64,000 nt of DNA, from assembly GCF_024609325.1 (NCBI RefSeq), contig NZ_JANHMQ010000001.1:1488001-1552000 (forward strand), read 5' to 3'. The notes below the pieces were generated by a model. The model was not told where the DNA came from. It was given only the letters and a program-made list of their open reading frames with translations, and searched no databases. Both the position numbers and the translations under genes were made by a program. This DNA comes from Geothrix fuzhouensis. GTDB lineage: Bacteria > Acidobacteriota > Holophagae > Holophagales > Holophagaceae. Positions 1-10,800 of this stretch are shown here, piece by piece. The stretch's first letter is position 1. Every line of letters starts with the position of its first letter.

Positions 1-263
1 GAACCGCTGGCCCAGAGCCTGCTCATCACGCTGCTGAGATCGACGTTCCGGAGATCGTCGCCCACATGCACACCCGACTTGAAGATCACCGTCTCGGCTG
101 TCTGTTTCTGGGCGCCTACCACCTCGATCTTGACGATGGGTTCGATGTCCTGTGCCGCCAGCGGAAGGGTGAATCCCCCCACCAGTACTACGAGGGTCAG
201 GGGCAGCACGCCCTTCCACCACCGGGGCAGAGCCCGGTTATATTCCAATTTCCGCTGCGTCAT
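1..263 (-). CDS. bamA: Outer-membrane protein assembly factor BamA, N-terminal part (runs off left edge)
   Basis: Only the first 87 codons are in the window. The translation has a basic N-terminus, a hydrophobic segment ending in PLAAQD (signal peptide) and then a POTRA-like beginning (IVKIEVVGAQ, followed by a helix and FKSGVHVGDD). This is how BamA/Omp85 proteins start: POTRA repeats in the periplasm, then a C-terminal barrel that inserts outer-membrane proteins. The ATG overlaps the stop of clpC as ATGA, so translation is probably coupled. The barrel is not visible, so another POTRA protein (for example TamA) cannot be excluded, but BamA is the simplest reading. Confidence 0.75.
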   Translation of the reverse strand, partial: MTQRKLEYNRALPRWWKGVLPLTLVVLVGGFTLPLAAQDIEPIVKIEVVGAQKQTAETVIFKSGVHVGDDLRNVDLSSVMSRLWASG

Positions 264-2737
264 TCAGGCGCTCCGACCAGATGGGTTTCCTGGCCAGCGG
301 CCACGTCTCCGGAATCAGACAGGGTGGGGACGAGTTTCTCGTCCACCAGATCGAACTTCACGAAGCCAGAAGGCACCGTGTCCTGACCCACCATCAACTC
401 GGCGAGGGGGTCCTCCACCTGCTTCTGGATGGCCCGCCGCAGCGGCCGGGCGCCATAGGCGCGATCCCGCAGGGTGGTCTTCACCAGCCAGTCGCAGGCG
501 GCATCCGTGAGGGACACGGTGAGCCGGTGCTTCTGGAGGGTGACATTGAGATCCTCCACCAACAGGCGGACGATCTTCCGAAGCTCCTCGTCGCCCAGGC
601 GGTTGAACACCACGATCTCGTCGATGCGATTGAGGAACTCGGGCGGGAAGGTCCGCTTGAGCACCTTCATGGCATCGCCGGACTTGGCGTCGGGACGGCC
701 GTCCTGCTCGACAAAGCCGAGGCTCTTATCTGACAGCAGCTCCCGGCTGCCCACATTGGACGTCATGATGATGATGGTGTTCTTGAAGTCCACCAGGTTC
801 CCGAAGGCGTCCGAAGCCTGACCGTCGTCAAAAATCTGCAGCAGGATGTTGATCAGGTCGGGATGGGCCTTCTCGATCTCGTCGAAGAGCAGGACACAGT
901 ACGGGTTCCGCCGGATGCGGTCCGTGAGCATGCCGCCTTCTTCATATCCCACGTAGCCTGGAGGGGCCCCAAGCAGCTTGGAGACCTCATGCTTCTCCAT
1001 GTATTCGGACATGTCGAAGCGGATCATCTTTTTGGGGTCGCCGAAGAGGAAGGCCGCCAGGGTCTTGGCCAGCTCGGTCTTACCCACGCCGGTGGGACCC
1101 AGGAACAGGAACGAGCCCATGGGCCGGTTGGGGTTTTTCAGGCCCGTGCGTGCCCGGCGCACGGCGCGCACCACGGCGCTCACCGCCTCGGGCTGGCCGA
1201 TGACGCGCTCGTTGATCCGGGGTTCCATGTTCACCAGGGTGGCCTTCTCGTCGCCCTTGAGCGCCGACACGGGAATGCCGGTCCAGCTGGCCACCACATC
1301 CTCGATGTCCCGCTCGGTCACTTCGGGGAAGCGGGCGTAGTCCTCGTCCGTCAGCTCGCCGTGATCCTTCTGGAGCTCGTCGCGCAGTTGCAGTTCCCGC
1401 TGCCGGAGCAGGACGGCTTTCTCGAAATCGCGGCTGAGGACAGCCTCGTTCATCTCGTTGATGACCCGGTGCAGCTCCTCCTCGTGGGACTGCCCCTCGG
1501 TGCTGGCACCGCCGCCGGCCGCTACGCGCAGCTTCACCCGCGCCCCCGCCTCGTCCAGCAAGTCGATGGCCTTGTCGGGCAGGAAGCGGTCCGTGATGTA
1601 GCGGTTGGAGAGGTAGACCGAGGCCTCCATGGTCTTGGCGGCGTAGCGCACCCGGTGGAACAGCTCGTAGCGGCTGCGGATGCCCTCGATGATGCGGAGG
1701 CTCTCGGCCTCATCCGGGGGGTTCACCGTCACGGGCTGGAAGCGCCGGACCAGGCTTCGGTCCTTGTCGATGTACTTGGCGTATTCCTTGTGCGTCGTGG
1801 CGCCGATGCACTGGATCTCGCCCCGGCTCAGCGCCGGCTTCAGGATGTTGGCCGCGTCCAGGCTGCCTTCCGCGGCGCCCGTGCCGATGAGGCTGTGGAT
1901 CTCGTCGATGAAGAGCACCACGCTGGGATCCTTGCTGGCCTCGGCGATGATGGACTTCAGGCGCTCCTCGAACTGGCCGCGGTACTTGGTGCCCGCCACC
2001 ACGAGGCTGAGGTCCAGCGCGTAGATGCGCTTGTCCGCCAGGCTGGGCGGCACCACGCCCTCGTAGATCTTCTGGGCCAGGCCCTCCACGATGGCCGTCT
2101 TGCCCACGCCCGCCTCGCCCAGCAGGATCGGGTTGTTCTTCCGGCGGCGGCTGAGGATCTGGACGATGCGTTCGACCTCCTGCTCACGGCCGATCAGGTT
2201 GTCGAAGATGCCGCGCTCGGCCATTTCCGAGAGGTTGCGGGCGAACTCGGAGAGGAGCGGGTGCTCCTTCTTCTTCTTCGCGATCTTCTCCTCCTTGGTG
2301 CTCTCCAGCAGGATCTCCTTGGCGGCGATCAGGTCCGCGCCCGCCTCCGTCAGGAGCCGCCCGGCCAGACAGCCCTCCTCCTTGAGCATGCCCAGCAGCA
2401 GGTGCTCGGCCCCCACGTGCTTGTGGTTGAGCTTGGCGCTTTCCGCCGTGGCGTGCTGGAGGATCCGCTTGACCTCCTCCTCCATGGGGATGTCAATGCT
2501 GGTGCTGCTGGGAGTGATCTTCTTGTCCTTGGGGGTCAGCGCCGCCACCAGGCGCTCCCGCAGGGCGCTCACATGCACGCCCATGCGTTCGAGCAGCTGG
2601 GTGCTGGTCTTTTCCGACTCCCGGAGCAGCCCCAGCAGGAGGTGGCCGCTCTGGATGCTTTCCGCACCGAACTGACTCGCCTCGTAACGGGCGAAGAACA
2701 TCACACGTCGCGCTTTTTCGGTGAATTTTTCGAACAC
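260..2737 (-). CDS. clpC: ATP-dependent Clp protease ATP-binding subunit ClpC
   Basis: AAA+ unfoldase of 825 aa that feeds substrates to ClpP in the cytoplasm. In order: a double Clp-N domain (about 1-145), first AAA module with Walker A GEAGVGKT (207-214) and Walker B VLFIDE (274-279), a UVR-like linker (about 424-455), second AAA module with Walker A GPTGVGKT (547-554), and a ClpP-docking loop with LGF at 673-675. The UVR linker and the length identify ClpC rather than ClpA or ClpB. The start is GTG at 2737, preceded by AAGGG about 7 nt upstream. It is transcribed divergently from purA and its stop overlaps the bamA start, so unfoldase and outer-membrane assembly genes share a transcript. 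Confidence 0.96.
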   Translation of the reverse strand: MFEKFTEKARRVMFFARYEASQFGAESIQSGHLLLGLLRESEKTSTQLLERMGVHVSALRERLVAALTPKDKKITPSSTSIDIPMEEEVKRILQHATAESAKLNHKHVGAEHLLLGMLKEEGCLAGRLLTEAGADLIAAKEILLESTKEEKIAKKKKEHPLLSEFARNLSEMAERGIFDNLIGREQEVERIVQILSRRRKNNPILLGEAGVGKTAIVEGLAQKIYEGVVPPSLADKRIYALDLSLVVAGTKYRGQFEERLKSIIAEASKDPSVVLFIDEIHSLIGTGAAEGSLDAANILKPALSRGEIQCIGATTHKEYAKYIDKDRSLVRRFQPVTVNPPDEAESLRIIEGIRSRYELFHRVRYAAKTMEASVYLSNRYITDRFLPDKAIDLLDEAGARVKLRVAAGGGASTEGQSHEEELHRVINEMNEAVLSRDFEKAVLLRQRELQLRDELQKDHGELTDEDYARFPEVTERDIEDVVASWTGIPVSALKGDEKATLVNMEPRINERVIGQPEAVSAVVRAVRRARTGLKNPNRPMGSFLFLGPTGVGKTELAKTLAAFLFGDPKKMIRFDMSEYMEKHEVSKLLGAPPGYVGYEEGGMLTDRIRRNPYCVLLFDEIEKAHPDLINILLQIFDDGQASDAFGNLVDFKNTIIIMTSNVGSRELLSDKSLGFVEQDGRPDAKSGDAMKVLKRTFPPEFLNRIDEIVVFNRLGDEELRKIVRLLVEDLNVTLQKHRLTVSLTDAACDWLVKTTLRDRAYGARPLRRAIQKQVEDPLAELMVGQDTVPSGFVKFDLVDEKLVPTLSDSGDVAAGQETHLVGAPE

Positions 2738-2953
2738 GGGACACCCTTTCGGGTTAGCTGCTGACCACCCTTACGGATGATTGGATGACCCCGGGACCAG
2801 GATGGTTCCAGGGAGGCCTACCAGGGTAGCGCCTTCCCCCCGGGTTGTCCCGGTCCGGCTGGGACAGAACCGAGCCTGGACTCGGGACCAAACCCGCCTC
2901 TACCCAGGACAGAACCGCGCTGCAACGGTAGACTGGAGGGCTGGGAGGGCGAC

Positions 2954-4261
2954 ATGAGCCTGGATAGGACCAATCTGGCGATCCTGGGCCTCCAATGGGG
3001 CGACGAGGGCAAGGGCAAGGTCGTGGACCTGCTCAGTCCCAAGTTCCAGCACGTGGTGCGCTTCCAGGGCGGCAACAACGCCGGCCACACCGTCGTGGTC
3101 GACGGTCAGAGCATTGCCCTGCATCAGGTGCCCAGTGGCGCTCTGCATCCCGGCTGCTTCCTGGTGGTGGGCAACGGCGTTGTCCTCAACCTCGAGGTGT
3201 TCCAGCAGGAGCTGGACCGCCTGAAGACCCGCGGCTTCGACCTGACGGGCCGATTGATGCTGTCCGAGAAGGCCCACATCATCCTGCCCCATCACATCGC
3301 CCTGGATCTCTGGCGCGAAGGCGGCACCAACAAGATCGGCACCACGGGCCGCGGCATCGGCCCCGCCTACGAGATGAAGGCTGGCCGCATGGGCGTGCGC
3401 CTGGGCGACCTGCTCCACCCCGACACCCTGGCCGAGCGCATCGGCCACGGCTACGAGGAAGTCCGCCTGCGCCTGGGCGCCGGCGCGGCCGACCTGCCCA
3501 CCCTGGACGCCATCGTCGAAGGCCTGCTCCGCACGGCCAAGCCGCTCCTGCCCTTCATCGGCGACACCCAGAGCCACCTCGTGGCGGCCTGGGAGCGCGG
3601 CGACCGCATCCTCTTCGAAGGCGCCCAGGCCGCCCTGCTCGACATCGACCACGGCACCTACCCCTTCGTCACCTCCAGCAACTGCAGCCTGGGCGGCCTC
3701 TTCACCGGCACCGGCCTGTCCCCCAAGGCCCTCGACAAGATCCTCGGCATCGCCAAGGCCTACACCACCCGCGTCGGTTCCGGCCCCTTCCCCGCCGAGA
3801 TGCACGACGCCATCGGCGAGCGCCTGCGCGATGTGGGCAAGGAGTTCGGCACCACCACGGGCCGGCCCCGCCGCTGCGGCTGGTTCGACGCTCCCATCAC
3901 CGCCCACGCCTGCCGCACCAACGGCGTGGATGGCCTGGCCATCATGAAGCTGGATGTGCTGGACGGCCTGGACGAGGTGGGCCTCATCGTGGGCTATCGC
4001 ACCGGCGAAGGCACCCTCACCACCAAGCTCCCCAGCTGCGCCGCCGACTGGAAGGAGCTGAAGCCCGAGGTAAAGATGTTCAAGGGCTGGGCCAGCACCC
4101 GCGGCGTCACCAAGCACGGCGACCTTCCCGCCGAAGCCCACGCCTACCTCGAGGCCCTGGTCGAAAGCGTTGAAGTGCCCATCGCCTACCTCAGCACCGG
4201 CCCCGATCGCCAGGAGGGCTGCGTCTACCCCGGCACCTTCCTCGAGCCGCTGCTGGGTTGA
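2954..4261 (+). CDS. purA: Adenylosuccinate synthetase
   Basis: Catalyses IMP + aspartate + GTP to adenylosuccinate, the first committed step to AMP. The 435-aa protein has the usual family length. The phosphate-binding loop QWGDEGKGK lies at residues 14-22, and GGNNAGHTVVV follows, with the catalytic His at about 45. Later blocks, TTGRGIGPAYE and the C-terminal TTTGRPRRCGWFD, are also typical. A strong GGGAGGG ribosome site lies about 5 nt before the ATG. The gene stands alone, divergent from clpC (216-nt gap) and upstream of two tRNA genes. Confidence 0.98.
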   Translation: MSLDRTNLAILGLQWGDEGKGKVVDLLSPKFQHVVRFQGGNNAGHTVVVDGQSIALHQVPSGALHPGCFLVVGNGVVLNLEVFQQELDRLKTRGFDLTGRLMLSEKAHIILPHHIALDLWREGGTNKIGTTGRGIGPAYEMKAGRMGVRLGDLLHPDTLAERIGHGYEEVRLRLGAGAADLPTLDAIVEGLLRTAKPLLPFIGDTQSHLVAAWERGDRILFEGAQAALLDIDHGTYPFVTSSNCSLGGLFTGTGLSPKALDKILGIAKAYTTRVGSGPFPAEMHDAIGERLRDVGKEFGTTTGRPRRCGWFDAPITAHACRTNGVDGLAIMKLDVLDGLDEVGLIVGYRTGEGTLTTKLPSCAADWKELKPEVKMFKGWASTRGVTKHGDLPAEAHAYLEALVESVEVPIAYLSTGPDRQEGCVYPGTFLEPLLG

Positions 4262-4365
4262 CCAAACGCCCATTCACGGGCACACTGATCGTCCTGCCCA
4301 TTCAGGCATCGCACGCTCGCGTGCACCGCGCGCTCGAGGGCACGCGGGCCTGGAACCACCGGCAA

Positions 4366-4440
4366 GGGCCCTTAGCTCAGCGGTAGAGCAGCGGCCTTTT
4401 AAGCCGTTGGCCGCGGGTTCAAATCCCGCAGGGCCCACCA
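4366..4440 (+). tRNA. tRNA-Lys (UUU anticodon)
   Basis: A complete cloverleaf can be folded by eye: acceptor GGGCCCT pairs with AGGGCCC, the D arm is GCTC/GAGC, and the anticodon stem GCGGC/GCCGT holds loop CTTTTAA with anticodon TTT. The T arm is GCGGG-TTCAAAT-CCCGC. The CCA end is encoded (ACCA at 4437-4440). It is 13 nt upstream of tRNA-Glu and probably co-transcribed with it. Confidence 0.97.
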
Positions 4441-4453
4441 AGTTCCACCCCAT

Positions 4454-4528
4454 GGGGCTATCGTCTAGGGGTCAGGACACCGCCCTTTCACGGCGGTAAC
4501 ACGGGTTCAAATCCCGTTAGCCCTACCA
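4454..4528 (+). tRNA. tRNA-Glu (UUC anticodon)
   Basis: The acceptor GGGGCTA pairs with TAGCCCT (one G-T pair). The anticodon stem CCGCC/GGCGG holds loop CTTTCAC with anticodon TTC. The T loop is TTCAAAT and the CCA is encoded (ACCA at 4525-4528). It lies just after tRNA-Lys and just before a hairpin terminator. The sequence beyond it is atypical, but no integrase or duplicated tRNA 3' end was seen. Confidence 0.97.
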
Positions 4529-4533
4529 GAAAA

Positions 4534-4557
4534 AGAGCCTAGAGAAATCTAGGCTCT
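4534..4557 (+). terminator. Rho-independent-like terminator of the tRNA-Lys/tRNA-Glu transcript
   Basis: Perfect 10-bp stem AGAGCCTAGA / TCTAGGCTCT closed by a GAAA tetraloop, starting 5 nt after tRNA-Glu. An A-run precedes it and a weak T-rich stretch (acttgtattt) follows. The position right after the tRNA pair makes it very probably their terminator. Confidence 0.8.
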
Positions 4558-4875
4558 ACTTGTATTTAGTCGGCACGATCAGAGTTCTATTTTCCCAAAA
4601 TACGGGAAATTTACTGAAAAATCTCCGCGAAAGACGATGAACGACCACGGTCGCGGCCCAATGGAACCAAAGCCACTGGCCTTTCGAAGCTCTATGGATT
4701 CGAAGGTCCAATCCTTCTCAAGAACCGATGTGGGTAGGTTCAAGCGCAAGGTGAATTGCATATCCGACGGCTGCTCGCTACCTGCAGAGATAACCTGGAG
4801 CATCCCACGGACATTTTCTGTCCAAACCGCTGTGGCAGGATGGTCTGGAACCAAGTCAGTCCTTGAGATGCCTCC
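4558..4875. other. Atypical stretch between tRNA-Glu and the AddB-like gene; minus-strand coding remnant
   Basis: This 318-nt stretch is visibly less GC-rich than its surroundings. On the minus strand, the frame ending with a stop at 4579 reads like real protein (for example WSFIVFRGDFSVNFPYFGKIEL is split across 4579-4645; it contains PRPWSFIVF and NFPYFGKIEL). Upstream of about 4870 that frame runs into the AddB-like gene and loses protein character. The simplest reading is the 3' end of a hypothetical gene whose 5' part has been lost. A plus-strand 80-codon ORF (4637-4879) has no recognisable features. I assign no function. Confidence 0.35.
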
Positions 4876-7827
4876 ATGAGCTACGACCCCTTTGATGGCG
4901 TGCTGCTGAACGACCCCCGACCGCCCGTGTCGGGTGCCGTCAGCCTTATGCTGCACTTGCGGGTGGCGCGGAGACTGGCCAAGGCCCAGGGGCGCGCGGC
5001 GGGTCCCAGCCTGGAGACCCTGAAGGCACGTGCCCAGGCTTGCCGGGAGCTGCTGGCTCAGGGCCTGCTGCCGGCCACCCTTCGGGAATTGCAGGCACAC
5101 GGACTGGACCTCGGCCCGCCCAAGGCCGCCCACAGCCTGGCCAGTGTGCTGGCCCACATGGAGGCCTACCTCAAGGAGGTGGAAGCGGGCGGCTACCTGG
5201 AACCGGACCTGGCCCTATGGCAGGCCGTGGACCTGGAACTGGCCGGGAAGCGGGGGCTCTGGATCGAGCGGACCGAAGCTGATGGGCCGCTGGAGGCAGG
5301 GCTTCGCGACCTGGTGCCCTCGCGCCTGCGGGCCCTGGCCTGCGTGCCGGGCTTGGGTGGTGCCACGTTCAGGCTTGCGGCCCAGAAGGGCGGCGAGGCC
5401 TCAGGCCTCTTCGGGAGTGCCCAGCCGCTCGTGGCGTGGTTCCTCGATGGGCTGGAAGCCCATGGCGACAGACTCCCCAATGACCTCGATCTTTCTGAAC
5501 CGGAGGGCTGGGGATCAGCCCCCTGGTCGCCCGCTCTGGAATCCCTGTTCGAGGGGCCACTGGACCTGAAGGCCCATGCGGACACCTTCCAACGGGGGCT
5601 CGTCGAAGGCCCCCTCGACCTGCTGCGCCATGCCATCGAACAGGTCTGCCTCTGGCTGGATGCGGGCATTCCCCCGGCTGAGATCACCCTCATCCATCCC
5701 GAGCCTCAGACGGTGGCTGCCTTCCTCGCGCCCCTGCTGGCAGAAGAAGGCGTGGCGCTCCATGTGCGCGGCGGCCTGCTGCCCCTCCTCGCCAGCGAAG
5801 CCTGGAGCCCGCTCTGGACCCTGCTCATGGGCGTGCAGCGGCTGGACCCCTGTGCCGTATCCGCAGGGCTCCGCGCCTCGAGGCGCGACGATCTGCGCCA
5901 CTGGGCAGACGCCCTGGCCCTTGCTGACCAGAGTGGGACCCCCGCGTTTGAAGGCAGCTTCATGCACCTGCGGGACCGCGTGAAGGACTACGCCCTGGGC
6001 ATCTGGCAGGAACTGGCCGCCCTGCGGAGCACCACCCAGACGGCACACAAGTGGGCCGAGCGCCTGGAATCCCTGGCCACCACCCTGCGGCTGCACATGG
6101 ATCCCGACGATTTCTATTCGCCGTTGGGCCTCCTCAAGGAAGCCTGGGGGCTCGAAACCTGGACCTTCGCCGACATGCTCCTGGCGCTGGAAGCCTTTCT
6201 GGACGCGGCGCGCAGCAGCGAGATCCCCCGAGCCGTCGAGGGCCTGCGCCTGGTGACCCCTGGCACGATCCTCGACGACTGGAACGGCGCCCACGCCACC
6301 CTGATCCTTGACCTCTCCGAAGGCGCCTGGCCCAGCCGACCTGCCGAGAACCCCGACCTGGACGGCGACCGCAAGGCCGCCTTCAACCGCGCGCTGCTGG
6401 CCTGGAGCCAAGCCGAGCCGATGGCGACCTTCCCCCCTGCCCTGCAGCGGTTCTGGTTGCCCCGCAGTGAACACGGCGACCAGATTCCCCGCGCCTTCCA
6501 GCGGGAGGCGTACGCCTTCAACAAGGTGCTGGCCATGACCCGCGAGCGCCTGGTAGTGCTCAGTCCCGCCCAGGATGAGGATGGCCGCATGAAGTCCCAG
6601 GGCCCCTTCTGGACGGCGCTGGAAGGCGCGGCCCCGTGGTGTCCTGATCCCACACTGCACAGTCGCCTGCGCTGGCGCTGGGAAGGCCACGATCAGTCGC
6701 CTCACCAACAGGCCCGAGCTACCGCCGCTCAGGCCCGCCCGGCCAACGAGGTGCTGCTGGCGGAAGCGCCAAACTTCGACCATGCACCGGGACTCCGCGC
6801 CGCCTGGCTCAAGGGACAGGACAGCGCCAGCCCCACGGCACTCGAAGGCCTCGCCAAGTGCCCCTTCCGTTCATTCGCTGAGCGAGTTTGGGGCTTGCAG
6901 ACCTTCGATGCGCGCACTCGGATGTCCATGGCCGTGGGCATCCTCGTGCACCACATCATGGAAGAGGCCCTGATGCCCTTCGTGGGCGTGGAGGTTTGGC
7001 CGACCGCCTTCCAGACGGCATTGGGGCTTGGACCCGAGGCTGGAGCCGACGACCTCATCCCGCACCTGCAATATCTTTGGCAGGACCACCAGGACCAATG
7101 GCTGAAGGAATTGGACCGCCACATCCCGCAGGAGCAGTGGCCCCAGGCCGTGCTGCGCCTGGAATCCCTGCTGCCGAATCTGGCCGCTGCCCTGCTGCGG
7201 GATGTCCAGGCCGAATCCCCAGAGAAGGGCGAACTCGCATTGCTCGACCCTGCACGCCTGTCCGCTCCGAAGGGCAAGAAGGCCGCAGCGCCCCCACCGG
7301 AGACCTGGCGCCGGACCCTCCTGGCCCTTGAGGGCAACCTGGGACCGGTGGCGCTTGATATGGGTGATGGACGCTCCTTGGCTGTCAGCGGCAAGGTGGA
7401 TCGCATCGAGCGCTGGACCAGTGACAGCCTCTCCTTCCTGCGGGTGGTGGACTATAAAACCTCGAAGGAGACCTACCTCAAGGCCTACGCCGACGACGAT
7501 GCGCCCTTCGGATCCCACCTCCAGACCCCCCTCTACATGCTCCTCGCGGAGAAGGTCTACCCGGGCGAACGGGCCACAGCGGTGCTCTTTCCCCTGAAGG
7601 AGGATGAGCCAAAGCCCTTCACCAAGCACTTGGCCACCCTTGCCGAGGCCGGACCCGATGGAGCCTGGCGCGAGAAGCTGCTGACGAACCTCGCCCGCTT
7701 CGATGCGCGGCTGGAGTCGGGGGATTTCCCGCCGACTCCCGGCGAGCACTGCAGCCAGTGTCAGTTGGCGGCCCTCTGTGGACGCCCCGTGGACGTGACC
7801 GTCGAGACCGATGGGGAGGGGGACTGA
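4876..7827 (+). CDS. addB: AddB-like helicase/nuclease subunit (PD-(D/E)XK family) of an AddAB-type recombination complex
   Basis: 983 aa. The C-terminal nuclease domain has GKVDRIE followed by VVDYKTSK (D859, K861). Four cysteines are placed as in AddB iron-sulphur clusters: C662, then C959-x2-C962-x5-C968. AddB pairs with AddA to resect DNA double-strand breaks, and the AddA-like gene follows at once. The N-terminus lacks the Walker A (G-x4-GK-T/S) expected near residue 30 of many AddB proteins, and an in-frame TGA lies 12 nt upstream of the ATG. There is no clear ribosome site. Either this lineage lost the motif or the 5' end was removed at a rearrangement. The AddB-type assignment is firm at the nuclease end and less so at the helicase end. 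Confidence 0.82.
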   Translation: MSYDPFDGVLLNDPRPPVSGAVSLMLHLRVARRLAKAQGRAAGPSLETLKARAQACRELLAQGLLPATLRELQAHGLDLGPPKAAHSLASVLAHMEAYLKEVEAGGYLEPDLALWQAVDLELAGKRGLWIERTEADGPLEAGLRDLVPSRLRALACVPGLGGATFRLAAQKGGEASGLFGSAQPLVAWFLDGLEAHGDRLPNDLDLSEPEGWGSAPWSPALESLFEGPLDLKAHADTFQRGLVEGPLDLLRHAIEQVCLWLDAGIPPAEITLIHPEPQTVAAFLAPLLAEEGVALHVRGGLLPLLASEAWSPLWTLLMGVQRLDPCAVSAGLRASRRDDLRHWADALALADQSGTPAFEGSFMHLRDRVKDYALGIWQELAALRSTTQTAHKWAERLESLATTLRLHMDPDDFYSPLGLLKEAWGLETWTFADMLLALEAFLDAARSSEIPRAVEGLRLVTPGTILDDWNGAHATLILDLSEGAWPSRPAENPDLDGDRKAAFNRALLAWSQAEPMATFPPALQRFWLPRSEHGDQIPRAFQREAYAFNKVLAMTRERLVVLSPAQDEDGRMKSQGPFWTALEGAAPWCPDPTLHSRLRWRWEGHDQSPHQQARATAAQARPANEVLLAEAPNFDHAPGLRAAWLKGQDSASPTALEGLAKCPFRSFAERVWGLQTFDARTRMSMAVGILVHHIMEEALMPFVGVEVWPTAFQTALGLGPEAGADDLIPHLQYLWQDHQDQWLKELDRHIPQEQWPQAVLRLESLLPNLAAALLRDVQAESPEKGELALLDPARLSAPKGKKAAAPPPETWRRTLLALEGNLGPVALDMGDGRSLAVSGKVDRIERWTSDSLSFLRVVDYKTSKETYLKAYADDDAPFGSHLQTPLYMLLAEKVYPGERATAVLFPLKEDEPKPFTKHLATLAEAGPDGAWREKLLTNLARFDARLESGDFPPTPGEHCSQCQLAALCGRPVDVTVETDGEGD

Positions 7828-7828
7828 C

Positions 7829-10800
7829 ATGCGCACCCTCGACCTGAGCGATTCCCGCATCCTCGACCAGTCGCTGGTGGTGAGCGCCAGCGCGGGCTCC
7901 GGCAAGACCTTCACCCTCACGGTGCTGGTCACGGCCCGGCTGGGCCGTGGGGACATCCGCCCCTGGGAGATCCTGGCCACCACCTTCAGCGAGACCTCAG
8001 CAGCAGATCTGCGCGAGCGGCTGCTGCGCCCCCTGGACCTGCTGTCCGCCCTGGATGAGGCCGCCTGGCAGCACCTGCTGCCGCACCTCGACGCGCCCGT
8101 GGCCAAGGACCTCGAAGCCATCCTCAAGGACCTGCCCAGCATCCAGTACCTGAAAAAATCAGCTGGGGAGGTGGCCCAAGCCGCCGCGCACTGGCCGGGT
8201 GCGCACTGGGTCGGCTCGCCCGCCAAGGCCCGCGCGTACTGGCGCCGCGTGCGACGAGAAGCCGAGCTGCTGCAGGTGTCCACCATCCACAGCCTGGCCA
8301 TGCGTGTGCTGAGCAAGGGCGAGGGCAGTAACGACACCATTCTCGATGTGCGCCATCCCTCCCTGCTGCGGCTGCTGCGACTGACGGTGCGCGAAGCCCT
8401 GACACTGCCCGCCGGCCATGCTGATGAGGTGCCCGCCCGGTTGCTGCTGGCCTGGGTCGAGCAGAACTGGGAGGAACTTTCGCAGGGCTTCGACAACCAC
8501 CTGGATGCCCTTGGGCACCTGAAGGGTGAAGACCCAAGCCACCACCGCGACGCGCTGACCCGTGCCGTGGTTGCAGCCCGAACCGCGTTGGCGCCCTTCG
8601 CCACGGATCCTGAGCTGGCCAAGCACCCCAGCGGCAAGGGCCTCCACAACTTCAAGAAGGAGAACCTTCTCCCGGTTCCCCTGGACGGCGCAGACCTGCA
8701 GACGAACCTGCGCTGGGCTCAGGCCCAGAGCGGGCGCGTGTCGAATCCGCCCCCGGCCTATTACTCCGACGCTTTTTGCGATGCGATGACAACCCTCAAG
8801 CCAGTGGTCACCGCGCTGGAAGCCTGGCTGCGCTGCCTGCTGGTGAACGCACTCCAGAGCTTTGAGGCTGAGAAGCAGGCCCAGGGGTTGGCCACTTTCG
8901 GTGACCTGGTCCGCAAGGCCTTGGACAGCCTCAAGACTCACGGAGTGGAAACGCCCGCGCCCAAGCTGCTCCTGGTGGACGAGTACCAGGACACGTCCAA
9001 AGTGCAAGATGCCTTCCTGGAGGCCCTCGGCGCTGAGCGCATGGTGCGTGTGGGCGACGTGAAACAGGCCATCTATGGCTTCCGTGGCGGCGATCCCGAC
9101 CTGCTGCGGGATCGTCTGACCGCAGCAGGAGAGGGCGCCTTCCGCCTCGCGTCCAACTTCCGCTCCACCCCCGAGATCGTGTCTCTGGCCAACACCTATG
9201 TGGACCAGGTCTGGCCGTTGCTGGATCCCACGGTCGGCGACCTTGACGGTGCCCAGGAACCCATTACCCCATCCGGGCCTCCGGCGGGGTTGGTCCGCAC
9301 GCCTGCGCCATCGACCTCGGGTGACCTACCGGCCCTGGCGGATTGGATCTCGGGCCTCTCCCGGGAGGCCGGCTGGACCAAGTCCCTCGGCGCTCCCATG
9401 AAGACCGGCAGCCGCACCCGGGCGCTTCTGCTCAAGCAGCGCACGCGCCTGCCGAGCCTCCTCCAGCGCCTCAAGGCCAAAGGAATCCAACCCTACGTGG
9501 TAGCCAAGGAGGGATTCTGGGACAGCCCCGGCGTGCGGCTCATCCTGGCGGCCCTGGAGGCCGTGGCACACCCCGAGCGACCCATCCCCTGTGCGGCGTT
9601 GCTACGCCAAGTGGTGGGCATGACCGATAGCGAAATGGCGTCCCTGGCCCAGGGCAGCGAAGGCCGTCCTGGACTGCCCGGCCTGGGTCACCTGGATCCC
9701 GAGCTGCTGCCGGAGGCACACCAAGATCTCGTCCGTTTCCTCATCGAGCTGCGGCAGGCCTCCACCCAGACCATCGCAGGCCGCTTGCTGCGACAGGGAG
9801 CCGTACTTCAGGCCATTGCAGCCCTGGAGGTGCATGGTTCGCTGGAGCCCCTGCGGGCACGGCGCAACTTGGCCGGACTGCTTGCCAAGTTGCAGGACCT
9901 GCCCGCCAGCCCCTCCGTGGCCTACGCCCTGCTGGATGACGAGCGGAACGGCCTGGAGCGAGGCGACCTGCCTGCCTCCGTCGAAGACGCGGACCTGCTC
10001 ATCCAGACCGCCCATGGCAGCAAGGGCCTCGAGTATGACGACGTGATCCTCCCCCTGCTCAACGTGAATCCGCGCAGTTTCAGAAAGGGAGACCTCCGCA
10101 CCCAGCCCGAGACCGGCGAGCTGCTGCTCGCCTGGAAGCTTGGGAAATTCACTGGGCGCGCCTACGACGACCTCAAGCCCCTGGTGGAATCCAAACAGAA
10201 GCGCGACGAACTCAACCTGCTCTATGTGGCCCTCACGCGGGCCAAGGGGCGCCTCTGCCTGCTGCTGCAGGAGCCAAAGGATCCCAAAGAGCCCAAGCCT
10301 CCCAGCGAATTCAAGACCTGGGCGAAGTGGGGGCAGGTCCTGGCTAGCGCGCACCCGGACTGGAAAGTACTGACTGATGCACCGACGCCGGAACCCTTGC
10401 CGATTCGGGTCATCTTCACGCCGGACTCACCGCCTGTGCGAACGGCCCTGGCTGACATCACCGTGCCCCCCGACGCCCATGAGGATCTTCCCGGCGACAC
10501 CCGCAGCAAGGCCCGCCAGGAGGGTGAAGCCATGCATGCCTTCCTCCGGGATCTCCTGGTGCGCTGGGAGGAACCAGAAGCCTTCCAGGCCTGCCTCGAC
10601 AGCGCCCCGCCTGTGGTTCACGCCCGCGAGAACGCGCTGCGCTTCCTGGAGCAATTCGAGGCCAAGGGCTGGCGCCACCTCCGTCGTCGCACGGAGTTGC
10701 CCCTCGCGGGCGCAGCCAGCAGTGGCGGGCTTGGTCGCGCGGACCTCGTCGTCTGGGGAGAGGACTGCATCCACCTCCTGGACTTCAAGCACTCCAAGAG

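Noticed and set aside
863-2764. 633-codon open frame on the plus strand opposite clpC
   Set aside because: It is antisense to a certain gene, has no family resemblance and is explained by GC-rich third codon positions.
2900-4273. 457-codon minus-strand frame opposite purA
   Set aside because: Shadow of purA; low-complexity translation.
4366-4875. tRNA-Glu as an integration site for a mobile element
   Set aside because: No integrase and no repeat of the tRNA 3' end seen; the unusual sequence is only about 300 nt.
4637-4879. 80-codon plus-strand ORF before the AddB-like gene
   Set aside because: No ribosome site and no protein-like features; the opposite strand reads better.
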